From Terrisporobacter petrolearius (GTDB lineage Bacteria; Bacillota; Clostridia; Peptostreptococcales; Peptostreptococcaceae): DNA of 64,000 bases. Positions 36,243 through 46,122 of the stretch are shown here, piece by piece (the first letter of the stretch is position 1; each line of letters begins with the position of its first letter). Both the position numbers and the translations under genes were made by a program. The DNA is taken from the NCBI RefSeq assembly GCF_020748185.1, contig NZ_JAHZMO010000003.1, forward strand, positions 124,001 through 188,000, given 5' to 3'. A model generated the notes under the pieces. The model saw only the letters and a list, made by a program, of their open reading frames with translations, did no database searches and had not been told where the DNA came from.

Positions 36243-39200
36243 TTATTTTTTCAATTGTGTCGAAAAATTTATGTTATCTTCTTCTGAATTATTGTTGTCT
36301 TCTTTGTCTTTACTGCCTGTTGTATTATTTGTATCATTAGAAGATTTACCTCTTAGACCCATGTAATGTCCTATAATATCCTTCATAGGCAATGTTGCAT
36401 AAGTCCCTGAGTTACCTTGCGGTATTACAACACATATTGCTATTTCTGGATCATCTGCTGGAGCGTAAGATACTGCCCAACCAAAGTCTCCATATGTTTC
36501 TTTAAATGCATCTATATCCTCATCTGTAATTTTGTGATTAAGCTCTTTTATTGCCCTTCTTAAATAAGCTGCATTTATTCTATCATTATCTTCAGGTAAT
36601 TTCTCAGAAACACCTTCTTTTAATTCTTTTTCTAATGCTTCCTTAGTTTCATCATCAATATCTTTACTGCCTAATTGCTCTTTAATTTCAGCAATTCTAG
36701 CCTTAGTTAATTCTGCTTCTCTTTCTGCTCTTAACTTATGATATACATCTAACACTTCATCTTTATTTACATTGTATGATGATAAATGACTCATTAAGTA
36801 TTCATACTCATTATCTGTTGGTATTTTTGTACTCTTTTGTGCTGTACCAGTCTTAGCTGCTATAGGCACACCAAGATTTCCTAACACTTTATTTGCAGTA
36901 CCTTCAGTAACAACTCTTTTCATACCTATAATTAAATCTTTTAGGTTATCATCATCTTTAAAATCTATTTTTTCAGATTCAGGTTCTTTTATATCTACTT
37001 TACTATAGTCAGGTGATATAGACTTTTGAACAACGTATAGTTGATTTAAAGTCCCTCCATTTGCTATAGCTGAAATATATCTAACTACTTGAGCAGGCGT
37101 ATAAGCATTTTCCCCCTGTCCAATAGCCAAGTTAAATGCATCTGATACAGTCCATTTAGAGAAATTTAGATAAGTATATACTATTTGATCTGCTAAAGGT
37201 TCTAAATCATCTTCTTTTACCTTAAGTTCTGATAATCTTTTTAGAACTTCAGCTTTACTTGGTGTAGTTTTTTCTTCGCACCAATTTGCTATTTGCTGAA
37301 TTCTTGCAGCAAATTCTTCAGGATTTTTATCCTTAGTTATGTCAGTAAAACTATTTTTCATAACTTTATTTAAATATGTTTTTAACATAGATTTTGTAGA
37401 TTCAATTTTAGCTTCTTCACTAGGTACTGTACCCTTGCTTTCACTACCTAAGTCTTCATATAATCCAGTGCGATCATCTAAACCAAATAATTTAGCATAT
37501 TCCATAACTTGTTGTGGACCTATTTTTGCATTAGGATCAGCTCCACCAATTCTATTTTCTCCTGTACCTATAGTGTAGAAATAAATATTACAAGATTCTT
37601 GTATGGCTTTATAAAGATTTACAATCCCATGATTGGCTCTACTTTTATTCCATATGGCATCACCATAAGATTTTTTTAATGGTCCTTTTCCCATCCAAAT
37701 AACACCTGTGTCATTTATGCTATATTCTGGGTTTAATCCATGTTCTAATGCTGCCATTCCTGTAATCATTTTAAATGTTGAACCAGGTTGGAACACCCCC
37801 TGAGTAACTAAGTTTAACAGTGGTGCTGGTGCAAGCAAGTCATTTGTGTTTTTAGGTTGTAAATTATTATAATCCTTTGAAGATATTCCAGATACAAATA
37901 AATTCGGATCATATGATGGATAAGACGCCGAAGCTAAAACCTCACCAGTATTTACATCTGTAACTATAACAGCACCTGATTTTGCATTTGGATTGCCTCC
38001 TGCAACACTTACATCTCCATAATCACTTTCATAAACTCCACCATCACGTAATGCCTTAAGTGTCTTTTCTAAAGCTTTTTCTGTTACTTCTTGTAAATCT
38101 TTATCCAGAGTAAGATATACTGTATCTCCTGAGATAGGCTCAGTTACCTCTAGATTTTCTGTTATGTTTCCAACAGCATCAACTTTAACTTTTTTATATC
38201 CATCTGAACCATGTAATTTGCTTTCTTGAGTTTTTTCCACTCCAGCAAGGCCTACTATGTCATCTTTAGAATATTTTTCTTCCTTATTTTCTAGATACTG
38301 TTTTTCTTGAGTTGAAGGTATTTTTCCTAAATATCCAAGAACATGAGATCCTAAATTTCCGTTAGGATAGGTCCTAACTGGTTCATTAGACACAGATATT
38401 CCAGGAAGCTCAAGGGCCATCTCCTCAATTGTTGCTATTGTATTTTCACTTATATTTTTTGCTATTGTTACTGGTTTATATTTTGTATAACCCTGAGATT
38501 TTATAAGATCTCTAACTATAAGCATTTTTCTAGCCTCTGAATCACTTAAACTTGAATCTATTAAGTAGTAATCTCTAATTGCTTTAAATGCTACCTCTGC
38601 ATCAGGTTTACTAGAATCTATTTTCTTTTCTTTCATCCATTTATCTACTTTGTATCCTTCAAGCCAGTCATTCTTCTCTCTATCTTCTGTAAATATCCAA
38701 GCAGATACAAGTATTGGAGGATAATATCCTGCTTCATTCACTTTTTTCTGTAGATCCGATGGCTTTAAGTTTCTATTTTCTTCTGTTAATTTTCCATCTG
38801 CTATTAATTGATCTACTAGATAATAAAATGTTTCCTTAGCATTTAAATCTTGTGGAATATTATTTTCTTCCTTATACTGTTTTATATTTTCATCATAAGT
38901 ATAATAATATTTCCCATCTTCTATTATTATTGGAAACTCATCTGTATACTTTTCTTTATTTTTTTCTAATAAATTGATAAGTTTTAAAGAAATATTATTT
39001 CCTTCTGACTTATCTTCCTTTGTATCATTTTTTGTTAATTCATTTATTGATACTTGAACAGTAAACTGATTTTCATTTCCTGCTAATATTCTTCCGTATC
39101 TATCTCTTATTTCCCCTCTAGCCGCTTTTACGGTAATTTCTTTATATGTTTTATTATCGGCTAAATCTGTATAATAATCATATTTAATTATATTCATATA

Positions 39201-39287
39201 TAAAATTTTGATTATTATAGCTGCAAAGGCAAAAAGAAATACATTTTTTATTATCCTACATCTTTCATTAATTTTCTTTTCATCCAT
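36243..39287 (-). CDS. mrdA: penicillin-binding protein 2 (class B transpeptidase), unusually large
   Basis: Cross-links peptidoglycan during elongation, probably with RodA. It has 1014 residues with one N-terminal transmembrane helix (about 11-31), a PBP dimer domain and a transpeptidase domain with SxxK as STFK near residue 503, SCN near 567 and KTGT near 811. It is about 300 residues longer than most. One extra block of about 115 highly charged residues lies between KTGTAQ and FGWAVSYAP, and further extra sequence lies between about 130 and 260. A tail of about 35 Asn/Asp/Ser-rich residues closes it. SD GGTGAT. It sits between mreD and minC. Confidence 0.92.
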   Translation of the reverse strand: MDEKKINERCRIIKNVFLFAFAAIIIKILYMNIIKYDYYTDLADNKTYKEITVKAARGEIRDRYGRILAGNENQFTVQVSINELTKNDTKEDKSEGNNISLKLINLLEKNKEKYTDEFPIIIEDGKYYYTYDENIKQYKEENNIPQDLNAKETFYYLVDQLIADGKLTEENRNLKPSDLQKKVNEAGYYPPILVSAWIFTEDREKNDWLEGYKVDKWMKEKKIDSSKPDAEVAFKAIRDYYLIDSSLSDSEARKMLIVRDLIKSQGYTKYKPVTIAKNISENTIATIEEMALELPGISVSNEPVRTYPNGNLGSHVLGYLGKIPSTQEKQYLENKEEKYSKDDIVGLAGVEKTQESKLHGSDGYKKVKVDAVGNITENLEVTEPISGDTVYLTLDKDLQEVTEKALEKTLKALRDGGVYESDYGDVSVAGGNPNAKSGAVIVTDVNTGEVLASASYPSYDPNLFVSGISSKDYNNLQPKNTNDLLAPAPLLNLVTQGVFQPGSTFKMITGMAALEHGLNPEYSINDTGVIWMGKGPLKKSYGDAIWNKSRANHGIVNLYKAIQESCNIYFYTIGTGENRIGGADPNAKIGPQQVMEYAKLFGLDDRTGLYEDLGSESKGTVPSEEAKIESTKSMLKTYLNKVMKNSFTDITKDKNPEEFAARIQQIANWCEEKTTPSKAEVLKRLSELKVKEDDLEPLADQIVYTYLNFSKWTVSDAFNLAIGQGENAYTPAQVVRYISAIANGGTLNQLYVVQKSISPDYSKVDIKEPESEKIDFKDDDNLKDLIIGMKRVVTEGTANKVLGNLGVPIAAKTGTAQKSTKIPTDNEYEYLMSHLSSYNVNKDEVLDVYHKLRAEREAELTKARIAEIKEQLGSKDIDDETKEALEKELKEGVSEKLPEDNDRINAAYLRRAIKELNHKITDEDIDAFKETYGDFGWAVSYAPADDPEIAICVVIPQGNSGTYATLPMKDIIGHYMGLRGKSSNDTNNTTGSKDKEDNNNSEEDNINFSTQLKK

Positions 39288-39298
39288 TAAATCACCAA

Positions 39299-39787
39299 CT
39301 AATCTTCTTTAAGTTTTAATATTGACTTATCAAAAGCCTTATATAAGATTAAGGCTATTATACTATTTAAAATTGGTAATATTACTATACCTCTTATTAT
39401 TAATCTAGTAAGAGTGAAACTATTATATACAACAATAGATGCTAATATATTAAGCACAGAACTAAATATAGTCGTTGCCAAAATCAGCGTAAATATAGTA
39501 ACTTTACTTTCTTTGTATATTTTTTTTCTTGAGTAACTAATTGTATAACATATCAAAAAATAAACTAAACCATTTAATCCAAATATGCCACCAACAGTTA
39601 TATCCTTCAATAAACCTAATATGGCTCCTATTATACCTATCTCAAGCTCATCTAGATACAAAGATATAATTGTTAGGAAAATCAAAAGAAAATCTATTGT
39701 TACTCCAAATATACTTATATAATTTGTTATACTATTTTCTAATATCAGTATAGCTATTCCCAAAAGAGAAAGGTAAATTTTTTTCAT
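39299..39787 (-). CDS. mreD: rod shape-determining membrane protein MreD
   Basis: A 162-residue membrane protein with five predicted helices, part of the elongasome with MreB, MreC, RodA and PBP2. Similarity is mainly in topology and position, plus the LGLLKDITVGGIFGLNGL stretch typical of the family. It is 11 bases from pbp2. SD GAGGGGGGTATC. Confidence 0.9.
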   Translation of the reverse strand: MKKIYLSLLGIAILILENSITNYISIFGVTIDFLLIFLTIISLYLDELEIGIIGAILGLLKDITVGGIFGLNGLVYFLICYTISYSRKKIYKESKVTIFTLILATTIFSSVLNILASIVVYNSFTLTRLIIRGIVILPILNSIIALILYKAFDKSILKLKED

Positions 39788-39802
39788 TTTAGATACCCCC
39801 CT

Positions 39803-40690
39803 CTAGTTTATATTTCTTGGCTCAACGATTACTACATCGTCTATATTTTTGAAATCAACATTTGGCTTTACTATTACATATTTCAATGAGTTATTTTTAT
39901 TTTCAATTACTTTTTCTACTTTACCTATTACAATTCCCTCTGGAAATAGTGCAAGGCCTGATGTTGTAACTACGTCACCTGGTAATACATCATAAGTAGA
40001 ATCAAACATATGTCCTTGTAGCAACCCACTATCTCTATAGTCTGTTTTTTCGTCTACACTTTCACCATATGTAATAATACCCTTAAATTCAGAGTTCTTT
40101 GCTAACTTAAAACTTACTGATGATTTTGTGTCTAGTAAGGAAATAACCTTACAATAGTTTTCAGATACTTCGTATACTATACCTACTAAACCATTACCAT
40201 TCATAACTAAACTGTCTTTTTTTACACCATCTTTACTACCAGCAGATACAACAAAGCTTGTATACCAGTTTCCATCATTCTTACTAACTACTCTGGCAGA
40301 TAAAGTTTTCGCTACATATTTTTCATCTACAAAATTTAGTGCAGTTTTTAAACTCTGTAGAGATTGAACATCATCTAATTTGCTTTGTAAATCAATTACG
40401 TCTTGTTGTAATTTGTTATTTTCCTTTTCTAAACTTTCAGCCTTTTTGGCATTTTTTTGAAAATTAATTATATTTTCAAATCCACTTTTTACAAAGGTAA
40501 ATCCACTATTTATCGTACTTCCTATAGTAGATATTGTAGTCATTCCAACATTTGAGCCTGCAGGGTTACTCCCACCAGTTCTTCCAATAGACATAGCTAC
40601 AATTCCAATTAAAGTGATAGCAACTACACCTGTTGCTATCACTTTAAAATTAACCTTTTTCTTGTTTTTATTATTCTTTTCAAACTTCAA
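39803..40690 (-). CDS. mreC: rod shape-determining protein MreC
   Basis: An elongasome scaffold of 295 residues with one N-terminal transmembrane helix (about 15-35), a coiled coil (about 75-115) and a two-lobed beta domain outside the membrane (VVSKNDGNWYTSFVVSAGS, TSGLALFPEGIVIGKV). I start at the TTG at 40690, six bases after AGGTG, which gives MKFEKNNKNKKK; the GTG at 40699 has no SD at a useful distance. It lies between mreB and mreD. Confidence 0.92.
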   Translation of the reverse strand: MKFEKNNKNKKKVNFKVIATGVVAITLIGIVAMSIGRTGGSNPAGSNVGMTTISTIGSTINSGFTFVKSGFENIINFQKNAKKAESLEKENNKLQQDVIDLQSKLDDVQSLQSLKTALNFVDEKYVAKTLSARVVSKNDGNWYTSFVVSAGSKDGVKKDSLVMNGNGLVGIVYEVSENYCKVISLLDTKSSVSFKLAKNSEFKGIITYGESVDEKTDYRDSGLLQGHMFDSTYDVLPGDVVTTSGLALFPEGIVIGKVEKVIENKNNSLKYVIVKPNVDFKNIDDVVIVEPRNIN

Positions 40691-40707
40691 GGTCAGCACC
40701 TACTTCA

Positions 40708-41781
40708 TTACTTTTTATTGTTCATCATTAATACTTTTTCAAATATTTCTACATCTTCTACTGATTTACCTGTACCTATAGCAACACAGTCTAGTGGATT
40801 TTCTGCTATTTTAACCGGCATTCCAGTTTCTTCTTTAACTAATTTATCAAGTCCTTTAAGTAGGGCTCCTCCTCCAGTTAACATTATTCCATTTTCCATA
40901 ATGTCTGAAGCTAATTCTGGTGGAGTTTTTTCTAATGTAGATTTGATTCCATCTACTATAGAATTAACAGGTTCTCTTAAAGCATCTCTTACTTCTGATG
41001 AAGATATTTGCATAGTTTTTGGAAGTCCTGATATTAAATCTCTACCTCTTATTTCCATTTCAACTTCTTCGCCTTCTTTGTAAGCTGAACCTATTGTAAT
41101 CTTTACATTTTCAGCAGTTCTCTCACCTATCATTAAGCTGTATTCTTTTTTTACATAACTAACTATAGCTTCGTCTAGTTCATCTCCACCAAGTCTTATT
41201 GATTTAGCTGTAACTATACCACCTAGTGATATTATAGCTATTTCAGAAGTACCACCACCGATATCTACTACCATATTTCCTTCTGGTTCTTCTATTCTAA
41301 GTCCAGCTCCTATTGCAGCTGCCATTGGTTCTTCTATTAAGAATGCATCTTTCGCTCCAGCTTGTCTTGCAGCTTCTTCTATTGCTCTTTTTTCAACTTC
41401 TGTTACACCAAAAGGCACGCATATAGCTATTCTTGGAGACACTACACCCTTTTTAGCTGCAGCCTTTTGTATGAAGTAACTTAACATTGATTGAGTAACA
41501 TCAAAATCAGCTATAACTCCATCTTTCATTGGTCTTATAGCTACTATGTTTCCTGGTGTTCTACCTATCATTCTTTTTGCTTCTTCACCAACTGCTAAAA
41601 CTTGCTTGCTATCGTCTCTTATAGCAACAACTGATGGTTCTCTTACTACTATTCCTTGTCCTTTTATATAAACTAATGTATTTGCAGTACCTAAATCGAT
41701 ACCCATATCCTTAGTCATTTTTCCAAATCCAAACAAAGATTTATAACCTTTTTTTTCCTTCTTTTCCTTTGCCATTTTCAT
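40708..41781 (-). CDS. mreB: actin-like shape protein MreB
   Basis: Forms membrane-bound filaments that guide wall synthesis. It has 357 residues. The actin phosphate-1 motif is [14 protein letters not shown], phosphate-2 is [12 protein letters not shown], and the adenosine motif is [14 protein letters not shown]. The N-terminus carries a Lys/Glu-rich stretch of about 20 residues before the first strand. ATG 41781 follows AGGAAGG; an ATG two codons later is also possible. Confidence 0.97.
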   Translation of the reverse strand: MKMAKEKKEKKGYKSLFGFGKMTKDMGIDLGTANTLVYIKGQGIVVREPSVVAIRDDSKQVLAVGEEAKRMIGRTPGNIVAIRPMKDGVIADFDVTQSMLSYFIQKAAAKKGVVSPRIAICVPFGVTEVEKRAIEEAARQAGAKDAFLIEEPMAAAIGAGLRIEEPEGNMVVDIGGGTSEIAIISLGGIVTAKSIRLGGDELDEAIVSYVKKEYSLMIGERTAENVKITIGSAYKEGEEVEMEIRGRDLISGLPKTMQISSSEVRDALREPVNSIVDGIKSTLEKTPPELASDIMENGIMLTGGGALLKGLDKLVKEETGMPVKIAENPLDCVAIGTGKSVEDVEIFEKVLMMNNKK

Positions 41782-41805
41782 GCACCTTCCTTACTTTTAT
41801 TCTTA

Positions 41806-42510
41806 TTAAATCAACATATTCTCTTTAAAACTGAAATAAACTCCGTCCCCTATTATGATATGATCTATAACTTCTATGCCCACAATTTCACCACAATCTC
41901 TCAGCCTGCTTGTTACGTTTTTGTCTTCTTTTGAAGGCTCACAGTTTCCAGATGGATGGTTATGTAATAAAATAATCTTATTACTACTTCTTCTTATTGC
42001 CTCTCTAAAAACTTCTCTAGGATGAACAAGGGATGAATTTAGAGTTCCCACAGAAATGTCCACATCAGTTATTATTTCATTTTTAGTATTTAAAAGAACT
42101 ACCTTAAAAATTTCTTTATATTGATATCTTAAACTCTCCATATAGTATTTATATATGTCCCAAGGGTTTTTGACTTTATATTTCGCAGGCTTATATGATG
42201 CTATCCTACTAGCTAATTCTAGGGCTGCCTTAATTTGAAGTGCTTTAGTTTTTCCTATACCATGAATGCTTTTTAGCTCTTCAAAAGTTAAGTCTTGTAA
42301 GTATCTGATATTATCAGCTTTGTCTATAATAGCTTGGCCTAGTTGAATTGCATTTGATTCTTTAGTCCCAGTTCTTATAAGTATGGCTAATAACTCTGCA
42401 TCAGATAAACTATTTGCGCCATTTAGAATCATTTTTTCTCTTGGTCTTTCTTCTAATGTCATCTCTCTAATTGTCATTAATGAATTAGAAGACTTTTTCA
42501 GTTGAATCAA
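41806..42510 (-). CDS. radC: RadC family JAMM/MPN protein
   Basis: A UPF0758-family protein with a helix-hairpin-helix region (about 60-90; SIHGIGKTKALQIKAA) and a JAMM metal site, LLHNHPSGNCEPSKED (about 180-195). Despite its name its role in DNA repair is doubtful. It is linked to mreB in many Firmicutes. The start is uncertain: GGAGG (42515-42511) is the last part of maf, the TTG at 42510 touches it, a CTG at 42501 has better spacing, and the first ATG (42477) lacks an SD. Confidence 0.9.
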   Translation of the reverse strand: MIQLKKSSNSLMTIREMTLEERPREKMILNGANSLSDAELLAILIRTGTKESNAIQLGQAIIDKADNIRYLQDLTFEELKSIHGIGKTKALQIKAALELASRIASYKPAKYKVKNPWDIYKYYMESLRYQYKEIFKVVLLNTKNEIITDVDISVGTLNSSLVHPREVFREAIRRSSNKIILLHNHPSGNCEPSKEDKNVTSRLRDCGEIVGIEVIDHIIIGDGVYFSFKENMLI

Positions 42511-43091
42511 CCTCCGTAAAAAAGATTTATTTTAAAGTGATCCTTCAAGCAGTCACTTATTTTTGATATAGGAAGACCTACTATATTAAAATAGTCGCCT
42601 TGAATATTATTAACTAATAATCCTCCATACCCTTGTATTCCATAAGCTCCAGCTTTATCTAAAGACTCTTTTGTATTCAAATAATCTTTTATACATTCTT
42701 CGGATAATTCTTTAAAAGTTACTTGACTAACCTCACAATCAATAACTTTTTTGTTCAAACTTAAATTTATCAAAGCGAAACCAGTAATTACATAATGAGT
42801 TTTCCCTGACAATAACTTAATCATGTCGTATGCTTCTTCTTCATTTTTAGGTTTCCCTAAAATTTGGTTGTTTATCACAACAATTGTGTCTGCACCAATT
42901 ACTAGCGATTCTTCATTGTTATTTGCCACATCTAATGCCTTTTCATATGCAAGCCTCATTACTGTTTCTTTTGGTGATTCATCTGCTTTGATAACTTCAT
43001 AAACTTGACTTTCTTTTACGGAAAATCTCACCTTAGTATTTTCTAAGATTTCTCTTCTTCTAGGTGATTTCGATGCTAAGATTATATCCAT
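42507..43091 (-). CDS. maf: Maf-type nucleoside triphosphate pyrophosphatase
   Basis: Hydrolyses dTTP/UTP and modified nucleotides. It has 194 residues. LASKSPRRREIL at the N-terminus and GADTIVVINNQILGKP in the middle are the Maf substrate motifs. It overlaps radC by 4 bases. SD GAGGTGAGAG. First gene of the maf-radC-mreBCD-pbp2-minCDE-rodA-mgsA series. Confidence 0.95.
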   Translation of the reverse strand: MDIILASKSPRRREILENTKVRFSVKESQVYEVIKADESPKETVMRLAYEKALDVANNNEESLVIGADTIVVINNQILGKPKNEEEAYDMIKLLSGKTHYVITGFALINLSLNKKVIDCEVSQVTFKELSEECIKDYLNTKESLDKAGAYGIQGYGGLLVNNIQGDYFNIVGLPISKISDCLKDHFKINLFYGG

Positions 43092-43251
43092 TCTCTCACC
43101 TCACCTTGTACTATTATTTTGTACTAATTAAGTTTATCATTATATTGTAAAAATTTCAATGTTAATGTCGAGTCTTTTGATTACATAATTGTTATATTTA
43201 TAATTTTTTCTTCTAAATAATTAGAAAGCTTATATAGTTTGATTTTTAACA

Positions 43252-43290
43252 AAAAAAATAAAGGTATGGATTATTTCCATACCTTTATTT
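43252..43290 (-). terminator. terminator of the rnf operon
   Basis: Stem AATAAAGGTATGGA with its complement around an AATAAT-like loop; an eight-T run follows on the minus strand. It is the first terminator after rnfB. Confidence 0.85.
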
Positions 43291-43333
43291 TAACCATATT
43301 TAAAATATTTTTACATTTATTTTATAACATGTT

Positions 43334-44332
43334 TTATTGGTTAGTTGCTTTAATCTCTTCATCAACTAAACTCATAGCACCCTTTTTACATTTTGGTAAA
43401 CATAAATGGCACCCTTTACATTTATCTTGGTCAATTTTGTGTGGTTGTTTCTTTTCACCTTCTATTGCACCAAATTTACATGCTCTAGCACAAGCAGTAC
43501 ATCCTATACATTTTTCTTCGTCTATAGCAACTTTTCTTCTGTCACTTATATCTCCTGATATAACTTTTGTTGGACATTTGGCTACACAGACTTTACATCC
43601 TATACATTTTTCTTGGTCTATTACTGCAAGCTTGTTATCTATAGTTATAGCTTCAACTGGGCAAACTTTAGCACAAGCTCCACATCCGATACATCCAGCT
43701 GAACATTTTACTTTTACTGCTTTACCAAATTCATGGCTATTACATTTTACAAATACTTCTTTACTAGCTGGTTTTTCTACTATTAACGCCTTTGGACATG
43801 CTTCCATACATTTACCACAGTTTACACATTTTTCTTCGTCTACTACTGCTACGCCATTTTCTATTTTAATAGCATCAAATTTACATACAGAGACACAAGT
43901 TCCAAATCCTAAACACCCTGCACTACAAGCTTTTGAACCACCTATTAAAGCTGCTGCTGCTCTACAATCTTTTAATCCTTGATGTTCATATTTATCTTTT
44001 GCTTTGTCACAAGTACCACTACATTTTACTGCTGCTACTATTTTCTCTGAACTACCTACTGCTACACCCATTATTTCTCCAACTTTGGCAGCAACTGCTG
44101 CTCCACCAACTGGACATCCATTAACTGGTGCATCTCCTTTAGCTATTGCAGCAGCTAATCCTCCACATCCTGGGAATCCACAACCACCACAGTTTGCTCC
44201 TGGAAGTACTGCAAGTATTTCTTCTTCTTTTTCATCTACTTCAACGGCAAATTTTTTAGATGCATAAGCTAGTATTGCTCCGAATATTAATCCTAATCCA
44301 CCTAAAATTATTATTGCTTTAATTATGCTCAC
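43334..44332 (-). CDS. rnfB: Rnf complex subunit B, polyferredoxin
   Basis: Takes electrons from reduced ferredoxin for the Rnf ion pump. It has 332 residues: a membrane helix (about 5-25), the N-terminal Fe-S domain with NCGGCGFPGCG (about 47-57), and six CxxCxxCxxxC-type motifs (CLGFGTC, CVNCGKC, CIGCGAC, CIGCKVC, CIGCTAC, CKGCHLC). The start is a GTG at 44332 behind AGGGGGTGATTTT. Last gene of the operon. Confidence 0.97.
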   Translation of the reverse strand: MSIIKAIIILGGLGLIFGAILAYASKKFAVEVDEKEEEILAVLPGANCGGCGFPGCGGLAAAIAKGDAPVNGCPVGGAAVAAKVGEIMGVAVGSSEKIVAAVKCSGTCDKAKDKYEHQGLKDCRAAAALIGGSKACSAGCLGFGTCVSVCKFDAIKIENGVAVVDEEKCVNCGKCMEACPKALIVEKPASKEVFVKCNSHEFGKAVKVKCSAGCIGCGACAKVCPVEAITIDNKLAVIDQEKCIGCKVCVAKCPTKVISGDISDRRKVAIDEEKCIGCTACARACKFGAIEGEKKQPHKIDQDKCKGCHLCLPKCKKGAMSLVDEEIKATNQ

Positions 44333-44348
44333 AAAATCACCCCCTGTT

Positions 44349-44927
44349 TTATAGTTTAATTAATCCTGTAAATCCTAAGAAAGCTATTGACATTAACGCT
44401 GCTGATATCAACGCTATTGGATATCCCTGGAATGATTCTGGTATATCTGCTAATTCTAGTCTTTCTCTAATTCCTGCAAACAACACTATTGCAAGTGTAA
44501 AACCAACACCTGCACCTGCACCATTTATTAACGTTTCAACTATATTGTAGTTGTTTTGTACGTTAACTAATGCTATACCTAGCACAGCACAGTTTGTTGT
44601 TATAAGTGGTAAATACACACCTAATGCTTGATATAATGAAGGACTTGATTTTTTTATAAACATTTCAACAAATTGAACTATTGATGCTATTACTAGTATA
44701 AACGCTATTGTTTGTAAATATCCTGAAGTACCTGTTAAATTTAACAATTTTTGTATAAAGAAAGTTATTACAGATGCTAATGCTAGAACAAAGGTAACTG
44801 CTACCCCCATCCCTACAGCTGTATCAACTTTTTTAGAAACACCTAAAAATGGACATATACCTAAGAATTGTGATGTTATAACATTATTAACAAGTACAAT
44901 ACTTAGAAATAATAATATATAATTCAT
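44349..44927 (-). CDS. rnfA: Rnf complex subunit A, membrane protein
   Basis: One of two homologous six-helix membrane subunits of the Rnf Fd:NAD+ oxidoreductase. It has 192 residues. NNVITSQFLGICPFLGVSKK near the N-terminus includes the Cys thought to hold an iron-sulfur cluster at the subunit interface with RnfE. 16 bases from rnfB and 16 from rnfE. SD AAGGGGGAAGTC. Confidence 0.95.
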   Translation of the reverse strand: MNYILLFLSIVLVNNVITSQFLGICPFLGVSKKVDTAVGMGVAVTFVLALASVITFFIQKLLNLTGTSGYLQTIAFILVIASIVQFVEMFIKKSSPSLYQALGVYLPLITTNCAVLGIALVNVQNNYNIVETLINGAGAGVGFTLAIVLFAGIRERLELADIPESFQGYPIALISAALMSIAFLGFTGLIKL

Positions 44928-44943
44928 ATGACTTCCCCCTTAA

Positions 44944-45537
44944 TTACGCTTTTTTCTTTACTACTTTATTAAATAGTGCCATTAAAAATCCTAAAGTTAA
45001 GAATGCACCTGGAGGTAGTATAAATAATAAAGCTGGCTCATAAGAAGCTCCTAATATAGCAAAGCCAAATATTGTTCCTGCTCCTAATATTTCTCTAACT
45101 GCTCCTAATATTGTAAGAGCCAAAGTAAATCCAAGACCCATTGCTATTCCATCAACTGCTGATTCTACTGGCCCATTTTTTGATGCATATGCTTCTGCAC
45201 GAGCAAGTATTAAACAGTTAACAACTATTAATGGAATATATAATCCAAGAGCCTTATCTAACGAAGGCACAAATGCTTTTAAAACCATTTGTACTATTGT
45301 AACGAATGTTGCTATTACAACTACAAATGCTGGTATTCTTATTTTATCTGGTATTACTTTTCTAAGTAGTGATATAGCTATATTTGAACACGCCAAAACT
45401 ATAGCCGTTGAAAGACCCATACCCATACCATTTATGGCAGAACTTGTTACAGCTAGAGTTGGACACATACCTATAACTTGAACAAAGGTTGGGTTCTCGT
45501 CTATAATACCATTTTTAAATATTTTTCCTAGACTCAT
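44944..45537 (-). CDS. rnfE: Rnf complex subunit E, membrane protein
   Basis: A six-helix partner of RnfA, 197 residues. FVQVIGMCPTLAVTSSAINGMGMG contains the paired Cys motif, and GLYIPLIVVNCLILARAEAYAS is typical. A basic end (KVVKKKA) faces the cytoplasm. SD TAGGGGGATTAAC. It lies 18 bases after rnfG. Confidence 0.95.
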   Translation of the reverse strand: MSLGKIFKNGIIDENPTFVQVIGMCPTLAVTSSAINGMGMGLSTAIVLACSNIAISLLRKVIPDKIRIPAFVVVIATFVTIVQMVLKAFVPSLDKALGLYIPLIVVNCLILARAEAYASKNGPVESAVDGIAMGLGFTLALTILGAVREILGAGTIFGFAILGASYEPALLFILPPGAFLTLGFLMALFNKVVKKKA

Positions 45538-45555
45538 ATTGTTAATCCCCCTATC

Positions 45556-46122
45556 CTATTTATTAATGCTCTCATATACTTCTACTGCTGCATTAACGCC
45601 TGTTGTTACAGCTGTAGATGTAATAGTAGCTCCTGATATTGCTTGTATTTCTGTCTCTCCTGGAGTCCCACTTTTTATAACACTAAGTTCTGTTGCTGGT
45701 TTTCCTGCATATTGTCCGTAAAAAGCTTCCTCTTTTGCCTTAGCACCAAGTCCTGGTGTTTCAGTCATATTGCCTATATTAATACCTGATATAGTACCAT
45801 CAGATTTTATACCTACCATAATTTCTATACTTCCACCATAACCGCTTGGAAGAGCTTTTATAGTATAACCTGCCACATCAGATCCTTTTAAACCTTCAAA
45901 AACCTCTACAATCTCTACACTACCATTACTTTTATATTTTGATTTATCTAAAGCTTTAAAATCACTTATACCTGGTAATACAGTTTGTCTTGCTTCGTTA
46001 TTAGCTTGTTCATTCCTTTGTTCTATTATTGGTGCAGTTATTTGGTTTGTTCCAGCTAAAAGTCCTGCAGCAATGGCACAAATAATAAATAAATTTAATC
46101 CTAATTTTAATATACTATTCAC
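45556..46122 (-). CDS. rnfG: Rnf complex subunit G, covalent FMN protein
   Basis: Membrane-anchored extracytoplasmic electron carrier, 188 residues, with an N-terminal helix (about 3-23) and an FMN-binding domain. The flavinylation motif ISGATITST near residue 165 includes the Thr that ApbE would load with FMN. I start at the GTG at 46122, nine bases after GGGGAGG, so the gene overlaps the rnfD stop by 8 bases. A longer frame from 46158 has no SD. Confidence 0.95.
   Translation of the reverse strand: MNSILKLGLNLFIICAIAAGLLAGTNQITAPIIEQRNEQANNEARQTVLPGISDFKALDKSKYKSNGSVEIVEVFEGLKGSDVAGYTIKALPSGYGGSIEIMVGIKSDGTISGINIGNMTETPGLGAKAKEEAFYGQYAGKPATELSVIKSGTPGETEIQAISGATITSTAVTTGVNAAVEVYESINK

Noticed and set aside
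43239-43982. 247-codon open frame on the plus strand opposite rnfB
   Set aside because: It mirrors the Cys/Gly-rich codons of rnfB, has no SD and the opposite strand is a certain gene.
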